Below the pieces are notes generated by a model. That model worked only from the letters and a program-made list of their open reading frames with translations, did not search any database and was not told where the DNA came from. A stretch of DNA of 64,000 bases, from assembly GCA_958295895.1 (NCBI GenBank), contig CATQHI010000003.1:62001-126000 (forward strand), in the 5' to 3' direction. The translations under genes and the position numbers were made by a program. Below, in pieces: positions 34,123 through 42,449 of the stretch; position 1 is the first letter of the stretch; the number at the start of each line of letters is the position of its first letter. Source of the DNA: Saprospiraceae bacterium. GTDB lineage: Bacteria > Bacteroidota > Bacteroidia > Chitinophagales > Saprospiraceae.

Positions 34123-35120
34123 CCCGCTTCGGTATTGTCGGCTATGGTTGGGTGGCGCAGGATTACATGCTACCCGCCCTGCAGGCACATCCGGAGACGG
34201 AGCTCTGTGCCGTGGTCAGCGTGCGGGAGGAAGACTTCGTGAACCTGCCCGGGGGGGTGCGTCCCTACACCTCCGTCGGAAGTATGCTCGCCGCTGAGGC
34301 CCTGGACGCGGTGTACGTAGCCTCCCCCAATTACCTCCACCCCGAGCACGTGGCGGCCTGCACCGCAGCGGGGATCGACGTACTCTGCGAAAAACCCCTG
34401 GCCCACACCTATGCCGCTGCCGAGGAGCTCGGGCGAGCGGTGCGGGCGGCGGGGGTGCACTACGCGACGGCCTACGATCAGCGCCACCACCCGGCCCACC
34501 GTCTGATGCGCGATTGGGTAGCGGCGGGAAGGTTAGGTACCATTACCCAGGTGCGGCTCGACTACGCCTGCTGGCTGCCCGCCGGCTGGAGTGCCGACAA
34601 CTGGCGCATCGACCCCGCAAGGGCCGGCGGCGGGGCCATCATCGACCTGGCACCCCACGGACTCGATCTGCTGGAAATGCTGCTCGGTCAGGCCATCGTG
34701 CAGCTGCATATATTCCAGCAACGCGCCGTGCAGGAGTACACCGTAGACGATGGTGGCGTGCTCAGTATGGCCTTCCGGGGGGGGGCTCTCGGCGTGCACA
34801 CGGTGGGCTACAACCGCCCGGAGACCCTACCCCGCCGCCGCATCGAACTCATCGGTACCGAGGGCATGCTCACGGCCGAGAACACGATGGGGCAGGACCC
34901 CGGCGGTACCCTTACTTTTCTGCCGGCAGCACAACTGGGCGGCGGAGCGCAGGTGCTGCCCTTTGATGGAACGATAAGCCCCTTCTACCTCCAGCTCGAT
35001 TCCTTCCTCCGCCAGCGGCAGGGGCTCGCTACCTATCCGCAACGTACCTTAAACGATGATCTCCGGCTCGCGAAACTACTCGACGATGCCCTGGCAGCAA
35101 ATCCTATACTATGGCCCTGA
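34119..35120 (+). CDS. Gfo/Idh/MocA family oxidoreductase
   Basis: A GTG start at 34119 overlapping the upstream TGA gives 333 residues. The Rossmann loop is FGIVGYGWVAQDYMLPAL, the catalytic-lysine motif is DVLCEKPLAHTYAAAEEL, and GGGAIIDLAPHGLDLLEMLLG is the C-terminal domain signature. Such enzymes oxidise or reduce a ring hydroxyl of sugars or inositols with bound NAD(P). Next to an inositol synthase and an inosose-isomerase-like TIM barrel, an inositol or glycosyl-inositol dehydrogenase is the best guess. A GTG one codon upstream is an alternative start. Confidence 0.9.
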   Translation: MTRFGIVGYGWVAQDYMLPALQAHPETELCAVVSVREEDFVNLPGGVRPYTSVGSMLAAEALDAVYVASPNYLHPEHVAACTAAGIDVLCEKPLAHTYAAAEELGRAVRAAGVHYATAYDQRHHPAHRLMRDWVAAGRLGTITQVRLDYACWLPAGWSADNWRIDPARAGGGAIIDLAPHGLDLLEMLLGQAIVQLHIFQQRAVQEYTVDDGGVLSMAFRGGALGVHTVGYNRPETLPRRRIELIGTEGMLTAENTMGQDPGGTLTFLPAAQLGGGAQVLPFDGTISPFYLQLDSFLRQRQGLATYPQRTLNDDLRLAKLLDDALAANPILWP

Positions 35121-35953
35121 CGCACTACGCCTGTACCCACTGCGGGGGTTGGATCCTCTGGTTCGACAGCCGCGAGCCCGTGGCCTGCCCCAACTGCACC
35201 GATGTGAGGAACGCCCTGCCGCAGGAAGATTTTACCTATTTACCCATCGGGGAGGCTCCGGGGCAGTTTTCTACCCAGTGGCAGGAGACCCTACCGGGAC
35301 TCTGGGAATTTTGGACCACCCCGCAGCTCGGCCTGGGCTCCCACGGCTGGCTGCTACAGCGTGACGAAGGCAACATTGCCTTCGAGGCCGCGCCATTCTA
35401 CGATGAGGCCTCGCGCAGGCAGCTAGCGGTACTAGGCGGCATCCGGGTCCTGGCCGCCTCCCATCCCCACGGCTACGGGGCGCTCTGGCAGCTACAGAAG
35501 TTCTTCGACCCCGAGCTCATCATTCACAAGGACGATCTGAAGTACACGAAGGCCTTTCGGGTAAATCACCCCATCGACGACTTTCACGCCATTGGTGCAG
35601 AGCACGAGATGCTGCGCCTGGGGGGGCACTACGAGGGGCAAACCGCCCTGTACGATCACCCCCGCCGCATCCTTTTTCTGGGCGATGCCCTCAAGATCGA
35701 CTTTGACGCTGCCGGTGTACCCGTAGCGCTAAGCTGCCACAAGGGCTACCACTACGCCATCCCACTGACGCGCGACGAACTGCTGCACTACCGTGAGGTG
35801 TTCGGTCGCTTTGACTTCGCCCACGTCTGCACCCCCTTTGAATTCGGCCGGGGGGTGAACCAGGCCCTAGCTACGGCACTTATCGATTACTTACTAACCC
35901 ACGGCATCCACACCAGCCCGGTGCCACTCACAAGCCTTCAAGCGTATGTCTGA
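35111..35953 (+). CDS. Metallo-beta-lactamase-fold protein with N-terminal zinc ribbon
   Basis: A 280-residue protein. The first 30 residues form a ribbon (ACTHCGGW and VACPNCTDV, CxxC-x16-CxxC). The rest is MBL-like: a lasso of strands, LAASHPHGYGALWQL in place of the usual HxHxDH, LRLGGHYEGQTALY and RILFLGDALKIDF. Later histidines (ALSCHKGYHYA) complete a possible metal site. The altered signature means either a non-canonical metal site or a subfamily specialised for redox or hydrolysis. It overlaps the dehydrogenase gene by 10 bp and the ycaO gene by 8 bp. Confidence 0.8.
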   Translation: MALTHYACTHCGGWILWFDSREPVACPNCTDVRNALPQEDFTYLPIGEAPGQFSTQWQETLPGLWEFWTTPQLGLGSHGWLLQRDEGNIAFEAAPFYDEASRRQLAVLGGIRVLAASHPHGYGALWQLQKFFDPELIIHKDDLKYTKAFRVNHPIDDFHAIGAEHEMLRLGGHYEGQTALYDHPRRILFLGDALKIDFDAAGVPVALSCHKGYHYAIPLTRDELLHYREVFGRFDFAHVCTPFEFGRGVNQALATALIDYLLTHGIHTSPVPLTSLQAYV

Positions 35954-37427
35954 TCAGCTGGACCGTGCCCTTTCCGCCTACCGAAATTCCCTGCCCCAGG
36001 GTACTTACGAGACCCTACGTATTGACGGGTCCGACTACCTCGGGATCCCAATCTATAACGTGGACCTATTCACCCCAGATAGTTATTACAGTGGCATCGG
36101 TTACGGAGCCAACGAGACCGAAGCCCTGGTGGGCGCTTACGGTGAGCTTGCGGAAGACTGCCACCTACAACTTTCTTTCCCTAAGCTACCCATCCGTGAG
36201 GCTAGCTACGCGGAGTTGGTACACGAACACGGGAAAGACGGGGTGCTCGATCCGCTGACGCTGGTCCTGCCAGCCGGCTCCCCGTATACTGCGGAGACCC
36301 GTCTACGCTGGGTGCCGATCGAGCGGCTACGGGATGGTGCCCGGGTCTGGTGTCCGGCTGAGTTTGTAGTGAGCGGGGACTGGGAGCTTCCCGACTATGA
36401 CGATAAGCTCACGACCTGTATTTCCAACGGCACCGGCGCGGGCGATACCGAGGAGCGTGCCATCCTCCACGCCCTGCTCGAGCTCCTCCAGCGCGACGGC
36501 AACGCCGATAGCTTTCGGGCACTGGATCGCGGTCGGGTCATCGATCCCGCTACCGTGAGTGAGTCCGTGCGGGAGATTATCGCTTACCTCAGAGGGAAAG
36601 GTCTAGATGTCACGCTCAAGCTGGCCCGGGTAACCTGCGGCTGCGCCAGCGTTTACGCGGTCGGCGATGACGTAAGCTCCGATGCCTTCGGGCTGAGTGC
36701 TACGGCCTGCGGAGAGGCTGCCGACCCCGACATCAACAAGGCGTTACGCAAGGCGGTACTCGAATGCGCCAGTAGCCACAGTCGCAAGCGCTTCAACAAT
36801 CTACCCTTCCGGCGACTGGACGGCGACGTGCCCGACGATTACTTCGACCGCATCCGGGCAGCAATCGACCTAGACACCGAAGAGGAACGGGCACTGCGTG
36901 CCATGGTAGAGTTTGTCACCTCCGACAAGTCCGTCGTACGGCGGCGGCTGGCGGGTAGTGTCTTTAGCCACCGCGAGACCGTCGCCGCTAGAGATCTTCC
37001 GACACTCCCGCAGGCGGAGGTACCCGAGCAATTGCGGTACGTGCTCCGCCAGCTAGGCGAAAACGGAATGGAACCCTACGTGTTCCGTGCTGCCACCGCC
37101 GGCCCCGACTGCCACGCCGTCAAGGTCGTCGTACCGGATATGGAGATGGAGTTCGGCAGTTACCACCGTATCGGTCACCGCGGGGTACAACGGCTGCTGC
37201 AGGACGACCCCTTCAAGCTGCTGAGCCGTGAGCCGGCAGCGGGCTGCCAACGTATCCGACTTACGGATCAGCGGGAGCGGGAGGTAGGGGGCCCCTGCTA
37301 CCTCAATACCGCCCGCCTGGATGCGCTCATCGAGCCGCTTTACGGACTGTACCGGGAGCCCACCGCCCACGCGGCCCCCATTGCCCTGGAGGAAGATTAC
37401 TTTGGTAGTAAATCCGTCATCGCGTGA
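35946..37427 (+). CDS. YcaO-domain ATP-dependent enzyme
   Basis: A 493-residue YcaO protein. The three nucleotide/Mg-binding segments are intact: YGANETEALVGAYGELAED (53-71), ISNGTGAGDTEERAILHALL (159-178) running into ELLQRD, and ACGEAADPDINKALRKAVLE (254-273) then CASSHSRK. YcaO enzymes phosphorylate an amide oxygen, enabling azoline, thioamide or amidine formation. The C-terminal PxPxP of azoline-forming cyclodehydratases is absent (the chain ends DYFGSKSVIA). No E1-like or ocin-ThiF partner, TfuA, dehydrogenase or precursor peptide is nearby, so a small-molecule substrate is likely. It overlaps the TIM-barrel gene by 4 bp. Confidence 0.92.
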   Translation: MSDQLDRALSAYRNSLPQGTYETLRIDGSDYLGIPIYNVDLFTPDSYYSGIGYGANETEALVGAYGELAEDCHLQLSFPKLPIREASYAELVHEHGKDGVLDPLTLVLPAGSPYTAETRLRWVPIERLRDGARVWCPAEFVVSGDWELPDYDDKLTTCISNGTGAGDTEERAILHALLELLQRDGNADSFRALDRGRVIDPATVSESVREIIAYLRGKGLDVTLKLARVTCGCASVYAVGDDVSSDAFGLSATACGEAADPDINKALRKAVLECASSHSRKRFNNLPFRRLDGDVPDDYFDRIRAAIDLDTEEERALRAMVEFVTSDKSVVRRRLAGSVFSHRETVAARDLPTLPQAEVPEQLRYVLRQLGENGMEPYVFRAATAGPDCHAVKVVVPDMEMEFGSYHRIGHRGVQRLLQDDPFKLLSREPAAGCQRIRLTDQREREVGGPCYLNTARLDALIEPLYGLYREPTAHAAPIALEEDYFGSKSVIA

Positions 37428-38278
37428 GACTGCGTTACGCATATAACACCAATGGAGCGGCGCATCACAGGCTCCCGGACGCCCTCCGGCTGATCGCCGA
37501 GGCCGGCTACGACGGAGTCGCGCTCACCCTTGACTGGCACCACCTTGACCCCCTTGGCGAGCACTGGCAGGCCGATACCTACAACGTTCACCGTCTTCTG
37601 CAAGAGTACGGGCTCAGCGTAGTCATTGAGACCGGTGCCCGCTACCTGCTCGATCCCAACGATAAGCACGAGCCTACGCTGATCAGTCCCTTACCGCAGG
37701 ACCGCGCCCGCCGGATAGCCTTTCTAAAGCGGGCCGTCGATATTGCCAAGCTCCTACACGCCGAGACGGTTTCCTTCTGGGCCGGTGTGCGCAAGCAGGC
37801 CGTCGCAGAGAAGGAAGCCTACCATCACCTTGGCGAGGGCCTACTGAGAGTTGCCGATTACGCCGAGCAGGAGAACGTGCACATCAGCCTGGAGCCGGAA
37901 CCTGGCATGTTCATCGAAACCAATACCGACTACCAGCGCCTACTCGATACCCACCCTTCCCTCCACGACCGCCTTCACCTGGCGCTCGACCTCGGCCACG
38001 TCTGGGTCACCGGTGAAGATGACCCCGCCCGGGCCGTACACCGCTATGCCGATCGCCTCGGCACCGTCTCCATCGAGGGTATGAACCGGGGCCAGCACCT
38101 CCACCTGCCGCTTCACGAGGGCGACATGGAAATAAAGCCGCTTTTAGAAGCCCTACACGATGTTAAGTTTGACCGCCTGGTCTGCGTAGAGTTGAGCCGC
38201 GAGAGCGTGCGGGCCCACCACGCCATTCCGGAGAGTATTGCTTACTTGCGGGAGGTGGAAGGATCGCTGGATAGTTGA
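37424..38278 (+). CDS. Xylose-isomerase-like TIM-barrel protein (sugar/inosose isomerase or epimerase type)
   Basis: A 284-residue AP-endonuclease-2/xylose-isomerase-like barrel starting at a GTG that overlaps the ycaO stop. Metal-binding acidic residues are where the fold needs them: HISLEPEPGMFIE, HLALDLGHVWVTGE, VSIEGMNRGQHLHLPLHEG and LVCVELSRES. Members include inosose isomerase/dehydratase (IolI/IolE), tagatose epimerases and hydroxypyruvate isomerase. With a Gfo/Idh/MocA partner, it would rearrange a keto-inositol or keto-sugar. The 47-bp gap after it is the largest inside the operon and contains no small reading frame I can support. Confidence 0.88.
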   Translation: MRLRYAYNTNGAAHHRLPDALRLIAEAGYDGVALTLDWHHLDPLGEHWQADTYNVHRLLQEYGLSVVIETGARYLLDPNDKHEPTLISPLPQDRARRIAFLKRAVDIAKLLHAETVSFWAGVRKQAVAEKEAYHHLGEGLLRVADYAEQENVHISLEPEPGMFIETNTDYQRLLDTHPSLHDRLHLALDLGHVWVTGEDDPARAVHRYADRLGTVSIEGMNRGQHLHLPLHEGDMEIKPLLEALHDVKFDRLVCVELSRESVRAHHAIPESIAYLREVEGSLDS

Positions 38279-38325
38279 TTCGGCGCTGAGGGACCCTTCC
38301 CCTAACCCATTTACCCCCTTACACC

Positions 38326-39591
38326 GTGCGCATCTGTTTCATCTCCCGCCGCTACTTCCCCGCCGTCTCCGGCATGAGCGTTTACGCCCGTAACCTGACC
38401 AGGGCACTGAGCGAGCGCGGCCACGAGGTGGTCATGATCAGCCAGTACCGGGAGGATCCCACCGGGGTGCGCATCTACGGTGGGGGCCCCCCGCCCCAGG
38501 AGCCGTGGATGGAGGTGCACGGACTGCGTTCCACCGGCGAGGAACAGGGCGTTGATAACCCCCCCGCCGACTTCGAAGCGGACACCCGCGCCATGGTCGC
38601 GCTGGCCGAGCGGCTGCACGCGCAGCGGCCCTTTGATGTGGTGCACGCCCAGTATGCTTATCCCACCGGACTGGCCGCCCTGGAGGTAAGTCGGCGGCTC
38701 GGTATTCCTAACGTAGTATCTATTCAGGGGGGCGACGGACACTGGGTGGGGCTCTGCTGCACCACCCACCACCGGGCCATGCAGGCCGTGCTCGATCATA
38801 GCATGGCACTGGTCATCGGCTGTGCGAGTTTTCGCGACGAGGTGGTCGACAATCACGGTACCGCAGCGGAGCGCTTCACGATCATTCCGGGAGCAACGAA
38901 TACCGAGCAGTTCCGCCCCCGCTCCACGGCGGTAGGGGCGTTGCGCGCACCGGCCCGACTGCTCTACCACGGGCGGGTGGACGCGCGCAAGGGGAGCCTC
39001 GACTTTATCCACTGCGGCAAGGCCTTGATCGAGGCCGGCTTCGCCCTTCGGCTCATTGTCTCCGGTATCGGACCGGACTTCGACGCCACGGTGGCCCTCG
39101 CGCACGAGCTAGGTATCGCTGACTGCACGGAATTTCCCGGTGAGGTAGCCTACGCCGATGCGCCCGCCCGCTACCACGCCGGCGACATCTTTCTGAGCCC
39201 CACTTACGCCGAGGGCTTTTCCAATACCATCCTCGAGGCCATGGCCAGCGGACTGCCCATCGTCAGTACCCGTACCGTCGGCGTGGTCGACTGCGTACGC
39301 GACGGCGAAAACGGACTACTGGTCAAGGCCGGTGATCTGGCCGCCCTTACCGCCGCTACCCGCTCGCTCCTCGAGCAGCCGGAGCTACGCCGCAAACTCG
39401 CCACCACGGCCCTGGAAGAAGTGCACGCCACGTATTCCTGGCCCGTGGTGGCCGCCCAAATTGAGGGAGAATACCAACGGCTAACCGGTACGCCCCTCGA
39501 TACCGCGTGGACCGACATCATCACCGTCGACGAACGGGCGGAACATGCCGACCTGAGTTGCCGCTTCCGCACCCAACCCCACCTGCTGTGA
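38326..39591 (+). CDS. GT4 family glycosyltransferase (MshA-like role proposed)
   Basis: A 421-residue GT-B enzyme starting at GTG. The N-terminal FPAVSGMSVYARNLTRALSE loop, the central LLYHGRVDARKGSLDFI and the C-terminal nucleotide-sugar motif SPTYAEGFSNTILEAMASG (Ex7E) are typical of GT4. MshA of mycothiol biosynthesis belongs to this family and joins GlcNAc to inositol 3-phosphate. Co-occurrence with ino1 and a PIG-L deacetylase supports a similar reaction here, but the donor and acceptor are inferred. It overlaps the deacetylase gene by 4 bp. Confidence 0.88.
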   Translation: MRICFISRRYFPAVSGMSVYARNLTRALSERGHEVVMISQYREDPTGVRIYGGGPPPQEPWMEVHGLRSTGEEQGVDNPPADFEADTRAMVALAERLHAQRPFDVVHAQYAYPTGLAALEVSRRLGIPNVVSIQGGDGHWVGLCCTTHHRAMQAVLDHSMALVIGCASFRDEVVDNHGTAAERFTIIPGATNTEQFRPRSTAVGALRAPARLLYHGRVDARKGSLDFIHCGKALIEAGFALRLIVSGIGPDFDATVALAHELGIADCTEFPGEVAYADAPARYHAGDIFLSPTYAEGFSNTILEAMASGLPIVSTRTVGVVDCVRDGENGLLVKAGDLAALTAATRSLLEQPELRRKLATTALEEVHATYSWPVVAAQIEGEYQRLTGTPLDTAWTDIITVDERAEHADLSCRFRTQPHLL

Positions 39592-40355
39592 TCCTGGTGT
39601 TCTCGCCCCACCTCGACGATGCCGTCTTTTCCTGCGGTGGACTGCTAGGCCAGCTATCCGGCGAACTGGTGCGGGTGGTGACCTGCTTTACCCGCTCGGT
39701 GCCCGATCCCCGGGGGTTTGCGCTAGCCTGTCAGCTCGATAAGGGACTTCCCCCCGGGGTAGATTACATGGCGCTGCGCCGGGCCGAGGACGAAAAGGCC
39801 ATGGAGCTACTCGGCCTGTACCCCGAGCATTGGGACCTCCCCGAGGCCCCCCACCGCGGCTACGAAAGTGCCCCCGCTCTCTTTGTCGGCGTCCATGCTG
39901 ACGACACGATCCAGGAGGAGCTCCGCCAGCGGGTGGCTTCCGTCATCTACGATTACCGCCCGTTGACCATTTTCTATCCCCTGGGAGCCGGCAACCATGC
40001 TGATCATCTGCAGGTCATCCAGGCAGTGAAATCACTGAAAAAATACTGGGAGCAGGTAGATTTTATCCAGTACTACGACCAGCCCTACACCCACCGTCAT
40101 CCCAACGCGTACACTGATATTGATACTGCCACCCCACTGCATACGTCCGAAAAACTTCCGGCAAAGCAGACGCTGGGCTATTCGTTGACCCCCGCTACCT
40201 TACGGGTCAAGTACGCCGCCTGCCTGACCTACGCTACCCAGATCGGGTTCCAGTTCAAGGACCGGCAGGGCATGGAAGCATTGCTCGGTGACCGCGAGTA
40301 CTACCGCACCACCCGCGCTAGCCTGCGGCCTCTAGTATACGGCGCAGGTTCGTAA
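39588..40355 (+). CDS. PIG-L/LmbE family N-deacetylase
   Basis: A 255-residue zinc enzyme from the GTG at 39588. The metal-binding motif is SPHLDDAVFSCGG (His8, Asp10, Asp11) and the second ligand set is NHADH (136-140). The family includes MshB, BshB and GlcNAc-PI deacetylase, which remove acetyl from GlcNAc-inositol or GlcNAc-malate. It follows the GT4 gene with a 4-bp overlap, so deacetylation of that enzyme's product is the natural reading. Its last 38 bp overlap the convergent START-domain gene. Confidence 0.92.
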   Translation: MILVFSPHLDDAVFSCGGLLGQLSGELVRVVTCFTRSVPDPRGFALACQLDKGLPPGVDYMALRRAEDEKAMELLGLYPEHWDLPEAPHRGYESAPALFVGVHADDTIQEELRQRVASVIYDYRPLTIFYPLGAGNHADHLQVIQAVKSLKKYWEQVDFIQYYDQPYTHRHPNAYTDIDTATPLHTSEKLPAKQTLGYSLTPATLRVKYAACLTYATQIGFQFKDRQGMEALLGDREYYRTTRASLRPLVYGAGS

Positions 40356-40959
40356 CGGTCTTGACCGGCCCGCCCGTCATAATTTCCCTGCGCAGCCAGT
40401 TGGGTAGACCGGAGCCGGCATCGGTGCGCACCGTCACCTGTAGCAGCACCGTACCGTCGGGCTGCGGACTCACGACCCACTCCCCGTCATAAACCGTCGG
40501 GCGGTCCCGTCCATCGGTAGGGGGAATCGCCTCGGGGGAGCCAGCAATGGTACGCGTGTATACCCCCCGGTCATCGACCTGCTGCGTCACCCGCGCCACC
40601 ACCTCCTTATCGCCGAAGGGGAAGGGCATGTCGATGCCGGAGACGAAGATATAGTCATCGGCCCGGCCACCGTCTACGATATAGGCCCGGTCGCAGCGGT
40701 GTACCCAGTTGGGATAGCCGGCCGCATCATCGAGGATTGCACGAACCGTCTGCACCTGCGTACGCGCCCTGGTCATGACCCGCACGCTCATTTCTCCGTT
40801 CGTCTCCTGGCGTACAAATACCTGCACCCCGTCCTTATCCGCATCCAGCACGAACTCATCCTGCGTTTCCTGTCCAATCAGTGGGGCGGGGCCGCAGGTG
40901 CAAAGCAAAAGAAGCGACAGGAGCAGCGCTGCTCGCCTCACGCAATTTATATTGGGCAT
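40318..40959 (-). CDS. START/SRPBCC-domain exported protein
   Basis: Starting at the ATG at 40959, a 213-residue protein with a signal peptide (RRAALLLSLLLLCTCGPAP), possibly a lipoprotein at one of the cysteines. The START-like lipid-binding domain follows: VRVMTRARTQVQTVRAILDD, NWVHRCDRAYIVDG and PNWLRREIMTGGPVKTVTNL. The family binds lipids or hydrophobic ligands. The signal peptide region contains an exact copy of the dispersed 19-bp repeat (encoding TCGPAP). Its 3' end overlaps the PIG-L gene tail to tail by 38 bp. Confidence 0.85.
   Translation of the reverse strand: MPNINCVRRAALLLSLLLLCTCGPAPLIGQETQDEFVLDADKDGVQVFVRQETNGEMSVRVMTRARTQVQTVRAILDDAAGYPNWVHRCDRAYIVDGGRADDYIFVSGIDMPFPFGDKEVVARVTQQVDDRGVYTRTIAGSPEAIPPTDGRDRPTVYDGEWVVSPQPDGTVLLQVTVRTDAGSGLPNWLRREIMTGGPVKTVTNLRRILEAAG
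40883..40901 (+). repeat. Dispersed GC-rich repeat, copy 6 (exact 19-mer)
   Basis: GGGGCGGGGCCGCAGGTGC, then AA. It is antisense within the signal-peptide region of the START-domain gene. Confidence 0.85.
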
Positions 40960-41077
40960 AGGTTGCAATAACGGAAAAGATCGCCGTACGTTGTGAACAC
41001 CGAATCTTTCCCTACCTTAGTCACGGCAACCGGTTGTATTCCGGTCGATCATGGTTTACAATTACTTTACCGTCCCT

Positions 41078-42439
41078 ATGCTTCAAACCGGCACCACGCT
41101 ACTCCTATTCCTGGCTACAACCGCTTTGTCGGCCCAGTCGCAATTCACCTCCCTGACCAATGGGCGCGACCTCAGCAACTGGGAAACCTACGGCGGTCAG
41201 GCCCCCTATTCCCTTTCCGGCGATACCGTCACCGGAACGGCCGTAGTCAATACTCCGAACACTTTCTTGTGTACGGAGCGTCCTTACTCCGACTTCGTTC
41301 TCACCCTGGAATTCAACGACGATGCTCCCCTGAACAGTGGCGTGATGGCGCGGGGACAGTGGCGGCAGGACGGTGACATCCGCCGCATCTACGGCTACCA
41401 GGTAGAAATCGACCCGAGCGCCCGCGGCTACACCGGTGGTATCTACGACGAGGCACGCCGGGGTTGGATCTATCCCCTCCACTATAATGACGGGGCCCGC
41501 CAGCTCTACCGCCAGGGCGAGTGGAACGAGATGCGCGTCGAGGCCATCGGTGACAACCTGCGGACTTACATTAACGGAAAGGCCGCCGCCAACCTGGTCG
41601 ATAGTGTGGATGCCTCGGGCCTGATTTGTCTGCAGGTGCACGCCATCAAGGAGGATCTGGCCGGGAAGCAGGTGCGCTGGCGCAACATTCAATTGCTCGA
41701 TAACGCGACCGAAGCCGACCGGATGCAGGCCGTACAGGCACCGGTAGAAAACATGATGGTCAACGACCTGACGGAGGCCGAGCGGCGGCAGGGGTGGCGC
41801 CTGCTCTTCGACGGTAGCTCGACCCAGGGCTGGCGGGGGGCAAAGCTCGATGAGTTTCCGGCCTCCGGCTGGGAGGTCGCGGACGGTGAGCTGCGCGTGC
41901 TGCCCGGTAACGGGGGGGAGAGCACGAACGGGGGCGATATCGTGACGAAGGATAACTTCAGCAACTTCGAGCTGGTCTTTGAATTCAAACCGGCGGAAGG
42001 GGCTAATAGTGGCGTGAAGTACTTCGTGGACCCCGACCTGAATAAGGGCCAGGGCTCGGCCATCGGCCTGGAGTATCAGATCCTGGACGACGAGCGTCAT
42101 CCGGACGCGAAGCTAGGCGTAATGGGTAACCGAACGATGGCCTCCCTCTACGACCTCATCCCCGCCGCGGTCATGGACGTGCCCGGCCGGGGTAAGGAGT
42201 ACAAGATCGGGCAGTGGAATCGCGGCCGCATCGTCTCCAGGGACGGCCACGTCGAGCACTGGCTCAATGGCTACAAGGTAGTCGAGTACGACCGCCTGAG
42301 CCCCATGTTCCAGGCACTGGTCAACTACAGTAAATACCGCGACTGGGAAAACTTCGGTCGCTTCCCCCAGGGGCCCATTCTGCTACAGGATCACGGCGAT
42401 GCCGTGGCCTTCCGCACCATCAAAATCCGTGAACTTTAA
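41078..42439 (+). CDS. Exported protein with two DUF1080 (3-keto-disaccharide hydrolase) domains
   Basis: I use the ATG at 41078, which gives a signal peptide MLQTGTTLLLFLATTALSAQ. An ATG at 41051 would add nine residues. The 453-residue chain has two concanavalin-like DUF1080 domains, about 22-205 (FTSLTNGRDLSNWETYGG, MRVEAIGDNLRTYINGK) and 232-453 (WRLLFDGSSTQGWRGAK, NSGVKYFVD, VEHWLNGYKVVEYDR). DUF1080 enzymes cleave 3-keto-glycosides made by Gfo/Idh-type dehydrogenases. The next gene encodes such an exported oxidoreductase, so the pair forms a periplasmic glycoside-degrading unit. Confidence 0.92.
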   Translation: MLQTGTTLLLFLATTALSAQSQFTSLTNGRDLSNWETYGGQAPYSLSGDTVTGTAVVNTPNTFLCTERPYSDFVLTLEFNDDAPLNSGVMARGQWRQDGDIRRIYGYQVEIDPSARGYTGGIYDEARRGWIYPLHYNDGARQLYRQGEWNEMRVEAIGDNLRTYINGKAAANLVDSVDASGLICLQVHAIKEDLAGKQVRWRNIQLLDNATEADRMQAVQAPVENMMVNDLTEAERRQGWRLLFDGSSTQGWRGAKLDEFPASGWEVADGELRVLPGNGGESTNGGDIVTKDNFSNFELVFEFKPAEGANSGVKYFVDPDLNKGQGSAIGLEYQILDDERHPDAKLGVMGNRTMASLYDLIPAAVMDVPGRGKEYKIGQWNRGRIVSRDGHVEHWLNGYKVVEYDRLSPMFQALVNYSKYRDWENFGRFPQGPILLQDHGDAVAFRTIKIREL

Positions 42440-42449
42440 GTCGATTACC

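Noticed and set aside
38279-38325. Possible RiPP precursor peptide in the only wide gap of the YcaO operon
   Set aside because: The 47 bp contain no start-to-stop frame of useful length, and no other unassigned small frame sits next to the operon.
30785-40355. Ebo cluster or complete mycothiol/bacillithiol pathway
   Set aside because: There is no UbiA-type EboC or EboD-like gene, and no MshC, MshD or BshC homologue. Only individual families overlap.
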